A DNA stretch of 19,365 nucleotides. Source: JAYREN01 sp041908845. Lineage in GTDB: Bacteria; Acidobacteriota; Holophagae; Holophagales; Holophagaceae. Position 1 is the stretch's first letter; the number at the start of each line of letters is the position of its first letter. The stretch covers positions 1 through 19,365 of the forward strand of contig JAYREN010000045.1 in NCBI GenBank assembly GCA_041908845.1, in the 5' to 3' direction. The position numbers and the translations under genes were made by a program. Positions 1-7,802 of this stretch are shown here, in pieces. The notes under the pieces are model-generated. The model searched no databases and was not told the origin of the DNA. It worked only from the letters and a program-made list of their open reading frames with translations.

Positions 1-2
1 AG

Positions 3-161
3 GTGCGTCTGTCACTGGATCACGTCACGGGAATACCCACCGCCTGGGAGGCTCTGTCCGCCCTTCCGGAAGGCCAGATCCTGGACCTCGCCCCACTCGC
101 CACACTCCTGACCCTGCGCCATGCCGCCGAAATTGGTGCGCTGGCTCACGAGCAGGCCTGA
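3..161 (+). CDS. C-terminal end of an unrecognised protein (partial)
   Basis: An open frame enters from the left edge and ends at TGA 159-161, giving 52 residues beginning VRLSLDHVTG and ending GALAHEQA. It is alanine- and leucine-rich, looks like a helical soluble C-terminus, and has no membrane segment or motif that I can name. The stop lies only 8 bp before the ATG of the molybdenum hydroxylase large subunit, so the two genes are probably co-transcribed and the upstream gene may belong to the purine cluster. The codon composition matches the neighbours. I do not recognise the family and cannot assign a function from the tail alone. Confidence 0.5.
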   Translation: MRLSLDHVTGIPTAWEALSALPEGQILDLAPLATLLTLRHAAEIGALAHEQA

Positions 162-169
162 CGCAGGAA

Positions 170-2428
170 ATGCCCGTGATCGGACAATCCCCCATCCGCA
201 AAGAAGGCCGCGCCAAGGTGCTCGGTGCCACCCAGTACACCGCCGATGTGCCCGTCGAGGGCCTGTGGCACGGCGCCACCGTGCGCTCCGATGTTCCCAG
301 GGGCATCCTGCGGGCGATTCATTTCGGAGAGGGCATTCCCTGGGACGAATTTTGTATCGTCACGGCGGCGGACATCCCAGGGAAGAATCGCGTCGCCTCC
401 ATCGTCATGGACCAGCCCTTCCTGGTGGCCATTGGCGAGGAGGTCGCCCACGCCGAACAACCCGTGGTGCTCTTGGCTCATCGGGACCGCTACCAGGTGG
501 AAGCCGCCCGCCGGGCCGTGCATCTGGAGATCGAACCCCTGCCGGAAGTGCTGGATCTGGAGGCCTCTCTGCGCCAGGCCCCCATCATCTATGGCAAGGA
601 CAACCTGCTGAAGGAAATCCGCATCACCAAGGGGGATCCCGATTCGGTCTGGGCCGTCGCTGCCACCGTTGTCAAAGGGGAATACCGCACCGGCGCCCAG
701 GAACAGATGTACCTGGAGACTCAGGCCATCCTGGCCCAGGCGACCACGGACGAGGCGGGTCTGCATCTCTTCGTGCAGGGATCGATGCAGTGCCCCTATT
801 ACGTGCATGGCGCCCTGGTGGGCCTCTTTGGTCTGCCTGCGGATCGCGTTCGCGTTACGGCCCTGGAAATGGGCGGTGCCTTCGGCGGCAAAGAGGACTA
901 TCCCTCGCTCATCGCCGGTCATTCGGCCCTGCTGGCCTGGAAGAGCGGCCACCCCGTGCGCATTGTCTATGACCGGGAAGAGGACATGGTCGCCACCACC
1001 AAGCGCCATCCCTCCCGCACCCGGATCAAGTCGGCCTTCGACGCGGAAGGCCATTTGCTGGCCCTGGACGTGGATTTCGTACTGGATGGCGGCGCCTTCG
1101 CCACCATGTCGCCGGTGGTGCTCAGCCGGGGCACCCTGCACGCTGCAGGCGTCTACCGCTGCCCCCACGTCAACATTCATGGCCGGGCCATGGCCACCAA
1201 CACGCCCCCCGCCGGCGCCTTCCGAGGTTTTGGCGCTCCCCAGAGCCTCTTCGCCATCGAGCGGCACATGGACCTCTGCGCCCAGCGCCTCGGCTTGGCC
1301 CCCGCGGAACTGCGACGGCGCAACTTCCTGCGCATGGGAGACACCATGGCCACCGGCCAGGTGATCCGGGAGGATCTCGATCTGGCGGGCCTCATGGACC
1401 GGGCCTTGGCGGACCTGGGTTATGCCGAAAAACAGGCCCGCTTCCCGGCGGAGAGCGCCCGGAGGCCGGAAATTCGCCGCGGCGTGGGCTTCGCGGTCTT
1501 CATGCACGGCTGCGGTTTTACCGGCAGCGGCGAAGCCAAGTTGGCCTCTGTCGCGGGACTGGAGGCCCTGCCGGATGGTCGAGTCGCGGTTCTGGCCGCT
1601 TCCACGGAGATGGGCCAGGGCAAGCACACGGTCTTCGCCCAGGTGGCCGCCGAGGCCTTGGCCCTGCCCATGGAACTCATCGAGGTCGCCCCCTCGGACA
1701 CATCGAGAGTGCCCAACAGCGGCCCCACCGTGGCCAGCCGGAGCACCATGGTGGTGGGCAAGCTCATCCAGGACGCCGCCATCGCCTTCCGCCAGGGGCT
1801 TCTTCAGCAGGGTTTCCTGCAGGAGCCTTATACCCCCGAGGCCTTCCAGGCTGCGGTGCGCGCCATCCTCGCTCGTAGCGGCACCTACAGGACCTACGCC
1901 CAGTTCCACACACCGCCGCAGCAGCAGTGGGACGATGCCACCTACCGGGGCGATGCCTATCCCACCTTCACCTGGGCCTGCTACGCCGCCCAGGTGGCCG
2001 TGGACACCGATACCTGGGAGGTGGCCGTGGAAGACTTCGTAGCGGTCCAGGAGGTCGGCCGCGTGATCAACCCGACCCTGGCCACGGGCCAGGTGCAGGG
2101 CGGCGTGGGCCAGGGCATCGGCTTCGGCCTCTGGGAGGAGGTCCGCATGCAGAAGGGCCGCATGGCCAACGCCCAGTTCACCAACTACATCATTCCGACC
2201 CTGGCCGATCTCCCGAAAATCCGCGTGGTCTTCCTCGAAAACCCCCATCCCGCCGGCCCTGGAGGCGCGAAGGGACTCGGGGAGCTCCCCATGGATGGTC
2301 CCGCCCCCGCGCTCCTCAATGCCGTGGATTCGGCCCTCAGGGCCACGCTAGGGGCTCTGCGTCTGGACGAGGTGCCCATGACCCCCGAACGCCTGTTGAC
2401 CCGTGTGGAGGAGGTGGCCCGTGGCTGA
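170..2428 (+). CDS. xdhA: Xanthine dehydrogenase-family molybdopterin-binding (large) subunit
   Basis: Catalytic Mo subunit of a xanthine dehydrogenase-type hydroxylase (752 aa) that oxidises a purine-like heterocycle at the Mo centre and passes electrons to the 2Fe-2S and FAD subunits encoded next to it. Landmarks are GAQEQMYLETQ (residues 175-185, Q177 matching bovine XDH Q767), GGAFGGKED (235-243), GAFRGFGAPQ (349-358) and GGAKGLGELP near the C-terminus. E242, R352 and E705 align with bovine E802, R880 and E1261, the purine-binding and catalytic residues, which argues for a purine rather than an aldehyde substrate. No signal peptide is seen, so it is probably cytoplasmic. The start is uncertain: AGGAA directly abuts ATG 170 but sits 6 nt before an in-frame GTG at 176. 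The stop overlaps the next gene. Selenium dependence cannot be read from the sequence. Confidence 0.93.
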   Translation: MPVIGQSPIRKEGRAKVLGATQYTADVPVEGLWHGATVRSDVPRGILRAIHFGEGIPWDEFCIVTAADIPGKNRVASIVMDQPFLVAIGEEVAHAEQPVVLLAHRDRYQVEAARRAVHLEIEPLPEVLDLEASLRQAPIIYGKDNLLKEIRITKGDPDSVWAVAATVVKGEYRTGAQEQMYLETQAILAQATTDEAGLHLFVQGSMQCPYYVHGALVGLFGLPADRVRVTALEMGGAFGGKEDYPSLIAGHSALLAWKSGHPVRIVYDREEDMVATTKRHPSRTRIKSAFDAEGHLLALDVDFVLDGGAFATMSPVVLSRGTLHAAGVYRCPHVNIHGRAMATNTPPAGAFRGFGAPQSLFAIERHMDLCAQRLGLAPAELRRRNFLRMGDTMATGQVIREDLDLAGLMDRALADLGYAEKQARFPAESARRPEIRRGVGFAVFMHGCGFTGSGEAKLASVAGLEALPDGRVAVLAASTEMGQGKHTVFAQVAAEALALPMELIEVAPSDTSRVPNSGPTVASRSTMVVGKLIQDAAIAFRQGLLQQGFLQEPYTPEAFQAAVRAILARSGTYRTYAQFHTPPQQQWDDATYRGDAYPTFTWACYAAQVAVDTDTWEVAVEDFVAVQEVGRVINPTLATGQVQGGVGQGIGFGLWEEVRMQKGRMANAQFTNYIIPTLADLPKIRVVFLENPHPAGPGGAKGLGELPMDGPAPALLNAVDSALRATLGALRLDEVPMTPERLLTRVEEVARG

Positions 2429-2894
2429 CCCGATCACCCTTAGCTTCACCCTCAACGGCACGCCTCAGAGCCTTTCCGTGCATCCCATGACCCGGCTCTT
2501 GGACCTGATCCGCGAGGACCTGGGCCTCACGGGCACCAAGGAAGGCTGTGGCGAAGGGGAATGCGGGGCCTGCGCCGTGCTCCTCGATGGCCGAGTGGTG
2601 AACAGTTGCCTGATCCCCGCCATCCAGGTCGAGGGGGCCGAACTCGTCACCATCGAAGGGCTGGCCACGGCCTCGGGCCTTCATCCCATGCAGGCGGCCC
2701 TCCTGACCCACAACGGCGCCCAGTGCGGCTTCTGCTCCCCGGGCATGGCCATCACTGCCTCGGACCTCCTGCGCCGCTGTCCCAACCCCGATCACGGGGC
2801 CATCAAGAACGCCCTCAGCGGGAACCTATGCCGCTGCACGGGCTACGCCAAGATCGTGGAATCCGTCGAGGACGCGGCCAGGAGTCAGGCATGA
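2421..2894 (+). CDS. xdhC: Xanthine dehydrogenase-family 2Fe-2S (small) subunit
   Basis: Electron-transfer subunit (157 aa) carrying two 2Fe-2S clusters between the Mo and FAD subunits. The plant-type ferredoxin cluster ligands are C43, C48, C51 and C63 (CGEGECGAC, then C). The C-terminal helical-domain cluster is CGFC (C102, C105) and CRCTGY (C137, C139). The length is normal for the family. GTG 2421 is chosen as start because GGAGGAGG at 2407-2414 lies 6 nt upstream and the family N-terminus begins about here; a GTG at 2403 would add six unlikely residues. The gene overlaps the large-subunit stop by 8 nt and the FAD-subunit start by 4 nt (ATGA), so the three are translationally coupled. The symbol follows E. 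coli usage; this is not the XdhC/CoxI maturation factor at 14247. Confidence 0.93.
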   Translation: MADPITLSFTLNGTPQSLSVHPMTRLLDLIREDLGLTGTKEGCGEGECGACAVLLDGRVVNSCLIPAIQVEGAELVTIEGLATASGLHPMQAALLTHNGAQCGFCSPGMAITASDLLRRCPNPDHGAIKNALSGNLCRCTGYAKIVESVEDAARSQA

Positions 2895-3757
2895 GGGGCT
2901 TTCTTCCCAGCATGGAATGCCGACGCCCCGCCACCCTGGCGGAAGCCCTGGCCCTGCTCGCCTCCGGCGCAGGGCGACCCCTCGCGGGGGGCACGGACCT
3001 GATGGTGCTCTACAACGCAGGCAAGACCCAGGACACCCGCTTCCTGGACATCTCCCGGCTGCTGGAACTGAAAGGGATCCGGGAGACGTCCACCCACCTC
3101 GACCTGGGCGCCCTGTGCACCTTCACGGAGCTGCTGGAACACCCAGCCATCCACCGCCACACGCCCAATCTGGTGAAGAGCGCCCGGGCCACGGGCGCCC
3201 TGGCCATCCAGAACCGCGGCACCCTGGGCGGCAATATCGCCAACGCCAGCCCCGCCGGGGACACGCCCCCCTGCCTGCTGGCCTATGGGGCCGAACTGGA
3301 GCTGGTCTCGGCGCGGGGCACGCGAGTGGTGCCCTACGAGGCCTTCCATCGGGGCTACAAACTCATGGACCTGGCTCCCGATGAACTGGTGGCCCGCATC
3401 CGTCTGCCGAAACCAGTGGGAACCCACGTCCACTATTTCCGCAAGGTGGGTACTCGGCAGGCCCAGGCCATCGCCAAGGTGAGCCTCGCCTGCGTGGCTC
3501 AGATCGCCGAGGGACGGATCGCGAAGGTGCGCATCGGTCTTGGCGCCGTGGCGCCTACCCCGGTGCGAGCCCCCCATGCCGAGGCGACCCTGTGCGGTCA
3601 GCCGCTGGATGCCCTGCCGGTGGATGCGATCCTCCGGGCCCTGGAGGCCGACATGAGCCCCATCGACGACATCCGCTCCACGGCCCACTACCGCCGCATC
3701 GTCATGCGAAACATCCTGGGGCAGGCCCTGCGGATCCTCTCTGAAACCCGGAGCTGA
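2891..3757 (+). CDS. xdhB: Xanthine dehydrogenase-family FAD-binding (medium) subunit
   Basis: FAD subunit (288 aa) of the same molybdenum hydroxylase, taking electrons from the 2Fe-2S subunit and handing them to an acceptor such as NAD+ or another carrier. The FAD-binding loop LAGGTDLMV (31-39) and the second motif GTLGGNIANASPAGD (110-124) are both typical of the family. The CO-dehydrogenase flavoprotein C-terminal domain follows, and the total length is standard. The start overlaps the upstream stop as ATGA at 2891-2894, with GGAG at 2881-2884 as ribosome-binding site. It completes an L-S-M gene order. Guanine deaminase starts 4 bp after its stop. The natural electron acceptor is not evident. 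Confidence 0.92.
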   Translation: MRGFLPSMECRRPATLAEALALLASGAGRPLAGGTDLMVLYNAGKTQDTRFLDISRLLELKGIRETSTHLDLGALCTFTELLEHPAIHRHTPNLVKSARATGALAIQNRGTLGGNIANASPAGDTPPCLLAYGAELELVSARGTRVVPYEAFHRGYKLMDLAPDELVARIRLPKPVGTHVHYFRKVGTRQAQAIAKVSLACVAQIAEGRIAKVRIGLGAVAPTPVRAPHAEATLCGQPLDALPVDAILRALEADMSPIDDIRSTAHYRRIVMRNILGQALRILSETRS

Positions 3758-3761
3758 CGAG

Positions 3762-5135
3762 ATGCTTCATGGATTCCGGGGAGCCCTGCTCCACTTCCAC
3801 GATGACCCCTTCCGGACGGGACGGGAGAGGGATGCCTGCACCTTCATCCCCGACGGCCTCCTGCTGGTGGCCAAGGGAAAAGTCGTGGGGATCGGCCCGT
3901 ACGAGGAGATGCGCGGAGTCGCGGGGGATGCCCCCATTCGTGACCACCGGGGCTGTCTCCTCATGCCTGGTTTCGTGGACACCCATATCCACTGCTCCCA
4001 GACCGGAATGATCGCCTCCTTCGGCGAGCAGCTCCTTTCGTGGTTGGAGACCTACACCTTTCCTGCGGAGGCACATTTCAGCGATGCGGCCCATGCGCGG
4101 CTCCTGGCGGACCGATGCCTGGACGAGCTGCTCCGGAATGGCACCACCACGGCCATGGTCTTCGGAACGGTGCACCCGGAATCCATCGATGCCTTCTTCG
4201 AGGCCTCGGAGGCCCGCAACCTGCGCATGATCGCGGGCAAGGTCCTCATGGATCGCCATGCCCCATCCGAACTTATGGATACCCCCGAGCGCGCCTGGGC
4301 GGAATCATCGGCCCTCATCGCCCGCTGGCATGGCCGGGGCCGGGCGCGCTACGCCGTCACACCCCGCTTTGCGCCGACCTCCTCGGACGCGCAACTCCAG
4401 GTCGCTCGCCGACTCCTGGAAGACCATCCTGGCGTCTACCTTCAAACCCATCTGGCAGAGAACCGGGACGAGGTGGCCTGGGTGGAAGCCCTGTTCGCCC
4501 ATCTGCCCCCGCCCCCCGGCAAGACCCACTGCGGATACCTGGATGTGTACGACCATTTCGGACTGGTGGGCCCGCGTTCGGTCTTCGCTCACGCCATCCA
4601 CCTCGACGCCTGCGACTTCCAACTCCTCTCCCAGCGGGGTGCCCGCATCGCCTCCTGCCCGACCTCGAACCTCTTCCTCGGCAGCGGCCTATTCCCCTTC
4701 GCCCAGGCTACGGGACCGGACCATCCCGTGCGGCTCGGCCTGGGGACCGATGTGGGGGCGGGCACCAGTTTCGGCATGCTCCAGACTCTCAACGAGGCCT
4801 ATAAAGTGGCCCAGATGGGTGGCCAGCGCCTTTCACCGCTGCAGGCCTTCTACCTGGCCACCCTGGGCGGCGCCCGCGCCCTCGACCTGGAAGACTGCAT
4901 CGGCAGCTTTCAATCGGGCCGCGAGGCGGATCTGGTGGTGCTGGACCCCCAGGCGACACCGCTCCTGGCGAACCGCATGGCCTCCGTGCATACGCTGGCC
5001 GAACGCCTCTTCCTCTTCCAGATGCTCGGGGATGATCGAGCCGTCAGGGCCACCTACATCCTGGGCGAACCCGCGTTCATTCCCCCCAAGGTGGGCCAAG
5101 GGGGCGACATGCTGGGATGGGGCAATCTGGAATAA
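3762..5135 (+). CDS. guaD: Guanine deaminase
   Basis: Zinc amidohydrolase (457 aa) that deaminates guanine to xanthine and ammonia, supplying the substrate of the adjacent hydroxylase. The metal motif THIH (H75, H77) lies in PGFVDTHIHCSQ. It is followed by signatures that closely match E. coli GuaD as I recall it: GEQLLSWLETYTFP, NGTTTAMVFGTVHPES, RMIAGKVLMDR, TPRFAPTSS, CPTSNLFLGSGLFPF and LGTDVGAGTSFGMLQTLNEAYK. It is slightly longer than E. coli GuaD, partly through residues 1-30. GGAG at 3750-3753 lies 8 nt before the ATG. It is the last gene before an AT-rich spacer, so it probably closes the first transcription unit with the xdh genes. The assignment is firm because the GuaD-specific stretches, not only the generic amidohydrolase motifs, are present. 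Confidence 0.95.
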   Translation: MLHGFRGALLHFHDDPFRTGRERDACTFIPDGLLLVAKGKVVGIGPYEEMRGVAGDAPIRDHRGCLLMPGFVDTHIHCSQTGMIASFGEQLLSWLETYTFPAEAHFSDAAHARLLADRCLDELLRNGTTTAMVFGTVHPESIDAFFEASEARNLRMIAGKVLMDRHAPSELMDTPERAWAESSALIARWHGRGRARYAVTPRFAPTSSDAQLQVARRLLEDHPGVYLQTHLAENRDEVAWVEALFAHLPPPPGKTHCGYLDVYDHFGLVGPRSVFAHAIHLDACDFQLLSQRGARIASCPTSNLFLGSGLFPFAQATGPDHPVRLGLGTDVGAGTSFGMLQTLNEAYKVAQMGGQRLSPLQAFYLATLGGARALDLEDCIGSFQSGREADLVVLDPQATPLLANRMASVHTLAERLFLFQMLGDDRAVRATYILGEPAFIPPKVGQGGDMLGWGNLE

Positions 5136-5190
5136 ACATTTTTTTTACCGCTATGGTTAATTTTTTGTTTGGGTGTACGATGCCCACAGA
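5136..5190 (+). promoter_or_regulatory. AT-rich spacer, probable internal promoter region before ygeY
   Basis: About 55 bp after the guaD stop is strikingly AT-rich, with runs of eight and six T, in an otherwise very GC-rich cluster. The best -10-like hexamer is TACGAT at 5176-5181; no convincing -35 sits at the right distance (TGGTTA at 5154-5159 matches only three of six). The T-runs have no GC stem in front of them, so this is not a plain intrinsic terminator for guaD. I infer a promoter or regulator site driving the ygeY-to-mocA half. Confidence 0.35.
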
Positions 5191-5195
5191 CGCCT

Positions 5196-5211
5196 GCGCC
5201 CCTCTGGGCGC
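5196..5211 (+). other. GC hairpin in the probable ygeY leader
   Basis: A perfect 6-bp inverted repeat, GCGCCC / GGGCGC, is separated by the tetraloop CTCT. Outer GAC (5189-5191) and GTC (5211-5213) could partly extend it through a bulge. It ends 6 nt before the AGGAAAGG ribosome-binding site of ygeY. No T-run follows, so it is not an intrinsic terminator for plus-strand transcripts. It may shape translation or mRNA stability, or be incidental. Confidence 0.35.
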
Positions 5212-5225
5212 GTCGGCAGGAAAGG

Positions 5226-6443
5226 ATGGCTCCCGTGAGTGACCTCTACCAACGCATCCAGGACCGAGCCAGGGCCCTTGAGTCCGATACTGCCCGCTTT
5301 CTCATGGGTATGGTCCGTGTGCCCTCCTTCAGCGGAAAAGAGAAGGACGTCATCCAGGTCATCAAGGCCGAGATGGAAAAGGTGGGCTTCGACGAGGTGC
5401 GCATCGATGGCCTGGGCAACGTCATCGGCCGGATCGGCAGCGGCTCCCGCGTCATCGCCTTCGACGCCCACATCGACACCGTATATCCCGGCGATCTGAG
5501 CCTGTGGAACTTCGATCCCTTCACCCCCAAGATCGAGGATGGGCAGGTCTGGGGACGCGGCACCGTGGACCAGGAGGGCGGCATGGCCTCCATGGTGACC
5601 GCCGCCAAGATCATCAAGGAGATGGGCCTGAACGAGCAGTTCACCATTCTCTTTACGGGCACCGTGATGGAGGAGGATTGCGACGGCCTGTGCTGGACGT
5701 ACCTGATCAAGGAAGAAAAGATTCGCCCCGAGCTGGTGGTGATCACCGAACCCACCAACATGAACATCTATCGCGGCCACCGTGGGCGCATGGAGATGCA
5801 GGTCAAGATCAAGGGCCTCAGCTGCCATGGCAGCGCGCCCGAGCGGGGCGACAACGCCATCTACAAGATCAGCCGCGTGGCCCTGGAGATCGAGAAGCTC
5901 CACGAGCGCCTAGCTAACGATCCCTTCCTGGGCAAGGGCAGCATCTGCGTGAGCCAGGTCTTCTTCACGGGCCCCAGCCAGTGCGCCGTGCCCGACAGCG
6001 CGACCCTGAGCCTGGACCGCCGCCTCACCTGGGGCGAGACCAAGGAGAGCGCCGTGGCGGAAGTGAAGGACGCCGCCGCCCGGGCCGGTTATGCCGAGGC
6101 CGAGGTGACGATCCTCGAATACCGCGAACCCGCCTACACGGGCCTCGTCTATCCCATGGAGAAGTACTACCCCACCTGGGTGCTCGCCGAGGACAGCCCC
6201 TGGCTGAAGGAGGCCGTCAGCGCCTATGAGCAGACGCTTGGCAAGAAACCCCTGGTGGACAAGTGGACCTTCAGCACCAACGCCATCGCCATCGCCGGGC
6301 TCGAAGGCATCCCCTGCATCGGCCTCGGTCCTGGTAACGAAGTGCTCGCCCACTTCCCCAACGAGCACTGCCCCCTGGAGCACCTCTCGGGCGCCTCCGC
6401 CTTCTACGCCGCGCTCGTGGCGAAACTGAACGGGAAAAACTAG
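5226..6443 (+). CDS. ygeY: YgeY-family M20 metallohydrolase
   Basis: M20-type zinc hydrolase (405 aa) of the YgeY group, which travels with hyuA, ygeW and ssnA in purine-degradation clusters and has been labelled selenium-metabolism-linked in family databases. The metal-site pattern is present: AHIDTVYPGD (H82, D84), GRGTVDQEGG (D115), the GTVMEED acid pair (E149, E150), and a late histidine in PNEHCPLEHL. The dimerisation-domain signature GLSCHGSAPERGDNA is present too. It probably hydrolyses an amide or carbamoyl bond of a ring-opened purine intermediate in the cytoplasm; the exact substrate is inferred. ATG 5226 is chosen because AGGAAAGG at 5218-5225 precedes it. GTG 5235, 9 nt from that site, is a real alternative. 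A TTG at 5169 would run through the AT-rich spacer and is unlikely. Confidence 0.88.
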   Translation: MAPVSDLYQRIQDRARALESDTARFLMGMVRVPSFSGKEKDVIQVIKAEMEKVGFDEVRIDGLGNVIGRIGSGSRVIAFDAHIDTVYPGDLSLWNFDPFTPKIEDGQVWGRGTVDQEGGMASMVTAAKIIKEMGLNEQFTILFTGTVMEEDCDGLCWTYLIKEEKIRPELVVITEPTNMNIYRGHRGRMEMQVKIKGLSCHGSAPERGDNAIYKISRVALEIEKLHERLANDPFLGKGSICVSQVFFTGPSQCAVPDSATLSLDRRLTWGETKESAVAEVKDAAARAGYAEAEVTILEYREPAYTGLVYPMEKYYPTWVLAEDSPWLKEAVSAYEQTLGKKPLVDKWTFSTNAIAIAGLEGIPCIGLGPGNEVLAHFPNEHCPLEHLSGASAFYAALVAKLNGKN

Positions 6444-6559
6444 TCCACGGATGCACACGGATGAACACATATATAAATCACCGCGCGGAGATCCAGCCAA
6501 TGGGGTGGTCCCCAGTGACCTCATGCTTTTATCCGTGTGTATCCGTGTTCATCCGTGGA
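6444..6559. repeat. Imperfect inverted-repeat element, copy 1
   Basis: The ygeY/thrC-like gap is filled by an inverted repeat. The left arm is 6444-6468, starting TCCACGGATGCACACGGATG. The right arm is 6531-6559, whose reverse complement starts TCCACGGATGAACACGGATA. Each arm is two to three copies of a CACGGATGAA-like decamer. The loop of about 62 nt carries a second small hairpin (GGGG at 6502 to CCCC at 6513) and an ATATATAA stretch beside the left arm. A second copy lies at 10374-10447. It resembles non-coding REP/MITE-like dispersed repeats; no transposase is encoded. Confidence 0.8.
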
Positions 6560-6587
6560 ACCAAAACATTTCCTTCCCTGGTGTCCC

Positions 6588-7802
6588 ATGGCTGATTTCA
6601 TCTACCGCTGCACGGAATGCGGCCGCGAGTATTCGCGGGATGAGGTGCGCTACCTCTGCCCGGAGTGCGGAAAGGCCTACCAGCCGGGGATTCCCCTCGT
6701 GGGCGTCCTGGAGGCGGTATTCGATTACGAAGCGATTGGGTCCAGGTTCGACAGGAACTGTCCCGACTGGAACCTGTTCTGTGCGGTGGAGCCTCAGTTC
6801 CATCCCCCGCTTGCCGTAGGCAATACACCCCTGACGAAGGCGGACCGGCTCGGGGCCCAGCTGGGGCTCTCCAATCTCTGGGTGAAGAATGATGGCCTGA
6901 ACCCCAGCGGCAGCCTCAAGGACCGCGCCTCCTTCCTGGTGGTAGCGGAGGCCCTGCGGGTGGGCGAGAAGCGCATCGTGGCGGCCTCCACGGGCAATGC
7001 CGCCTCGGCCCTTGCCGCAGTCTGTGCTAGCACCGACCGAGAAGCACTGATCTTCGTGCCCGAGAAGGCGCCCAAGGCCAAGCTCGTACAGATGGTGCTC
7101 TACGGCGCCAAGGTCGTTCCCGTGAAGGGCACCTACGATGATGCCTTCCGCCTTTCTCTGGAATTCACTTCAATGCGCGGCGGGCTGAACCGCAACACGG
7201 CCTATCACCCCCTCACCATCGAAGGCAAGAAGACCGCAGGCCTGGAGATCTGGGCCCAGCTTGGCTTCCAGGTGCCCGATGCCATCCTCGTCTCCGTGGG
7301 GGATGGCGTCATCCTGGCGGGCCTGCACAAGGCCTTCCTGGACATCCAGCGGGCGGGCCTCATTGAGAGACTCCCCAGGCTCATCTGCGTCCAGGCCGAG
7401 ACGTCAGATTCCATCCACAACTACATCCAGACCGGGTGCTATGCGGATGCAACCAATCCCACCACCCGGGCGGATTCCATCTCCGTGTCCTGTCCCAGCA
7501 ACGCCCACTGGGCCCGCCGCGCCGTGCTGGAGAGTGGCGGCTGCTCGCTGCTCGTCAGTGATGCCGAGATCCTGGAGGCCCAGGCGCAGATGGCGCGCAC
7601 CACGGGCATCTTCGGGGAGCCTGCCGCCGCCACGGCAGCCGCGGGTCTCGTGAAACTCCAGGCGGGCCCTTCACCCCTGGCTTCCGATGCCAGGGTCGTG
7701 ATCCTGGCGACGGGGCATGGCCTTAAAGACGTGGAGGCCCCTCTCTCCCGCGTCTCCATTCCCCGGGCCATCGAGCCCTGCCTGGAGGCCGTCGTCGCAT
7801 GA
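6588..7802 (+). CDS. Threonine-synthase-like PLP enzyme with N-terminal zinc ribbon
   Basis: Fold-type II PLP enzyme (404 aa). Residues 8-27 form a zinc ribbon (C8, C11, C24, C27; CTEC and CPEC), as in one threonine synthase subgroup. The PLP lysine is K111 in NPSGSLKDRAS. The phosphate or cofactor loop includes STGNAAS (134-140), and the C-terminal EPAAATAAAGL stretch is thrC-like. A true threonine synthase role is unlikely in this operon. More plausibly it performs beta-elimination or replacement on an amino acid released by purine ring breakdown. It is not the canonical YgeX lyase, lacking that family's lysine context. ATG 6588 is chosen because the upstream in-frame GTG at 6537 lies inside the repeat element; no clear Shine-Dalgarno precedes it. 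The stop overlaps the hyuA start (ATGA). Confidence 0.82.
   Translation: MADFIYRCTECGREYSRDEVRYLCPECGKAYQPGIPLVGVLEAVFDYEAIGSRFDRNCPDWNLFCAVEPQFHPPLAVGNTPLTKADRLGAQLGLSNLWVKNDGLNPSGSLKDRASFLVVAEALRVGEKRIVAASTGNAASALAAVCASTDREALIFVPEKAPKAKLVQMVLYGAKVVPVKGTYDDAFRLSLEFTSMRGGLNRNTAYHPLTIEGKKTAGLEIWAQLGFQVPDAILVSVGDGVILAGLHKAFLDIQRAGLIERLPRLICVQAETSDSIHNYIQTGCYADATNPTTRADSISVSCPSNAHWARRAVLESGGCSLLVSDAEILEAQAQMARTTGIFGEPAAATAAAGLVKLQAGPSPLASDARVVILATGHGLKDVEAPLSRVSIPRAIEPCLEAVVA

Noticed and set aside
146..2248. 700-codon minus-strand open frame opposite the Mo subunit
   Set aside because: Same shadow effect; no recognisable motif, and the plus strand is plainly coding throughout.
6444..6559. CRISPR array or tRNA in the repeat region
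   Set aside because: The repeats are short decamers in inverted arms without regular spacers, and no cloverleaf can be drawn.
6537..6587. Upstream-extended start (GTG 6537) for the threonine-synthase-like gene
   Set aside because: The extra residues are translated repeat arm sequence; the family N-terminus begins at the ATG at 6588.
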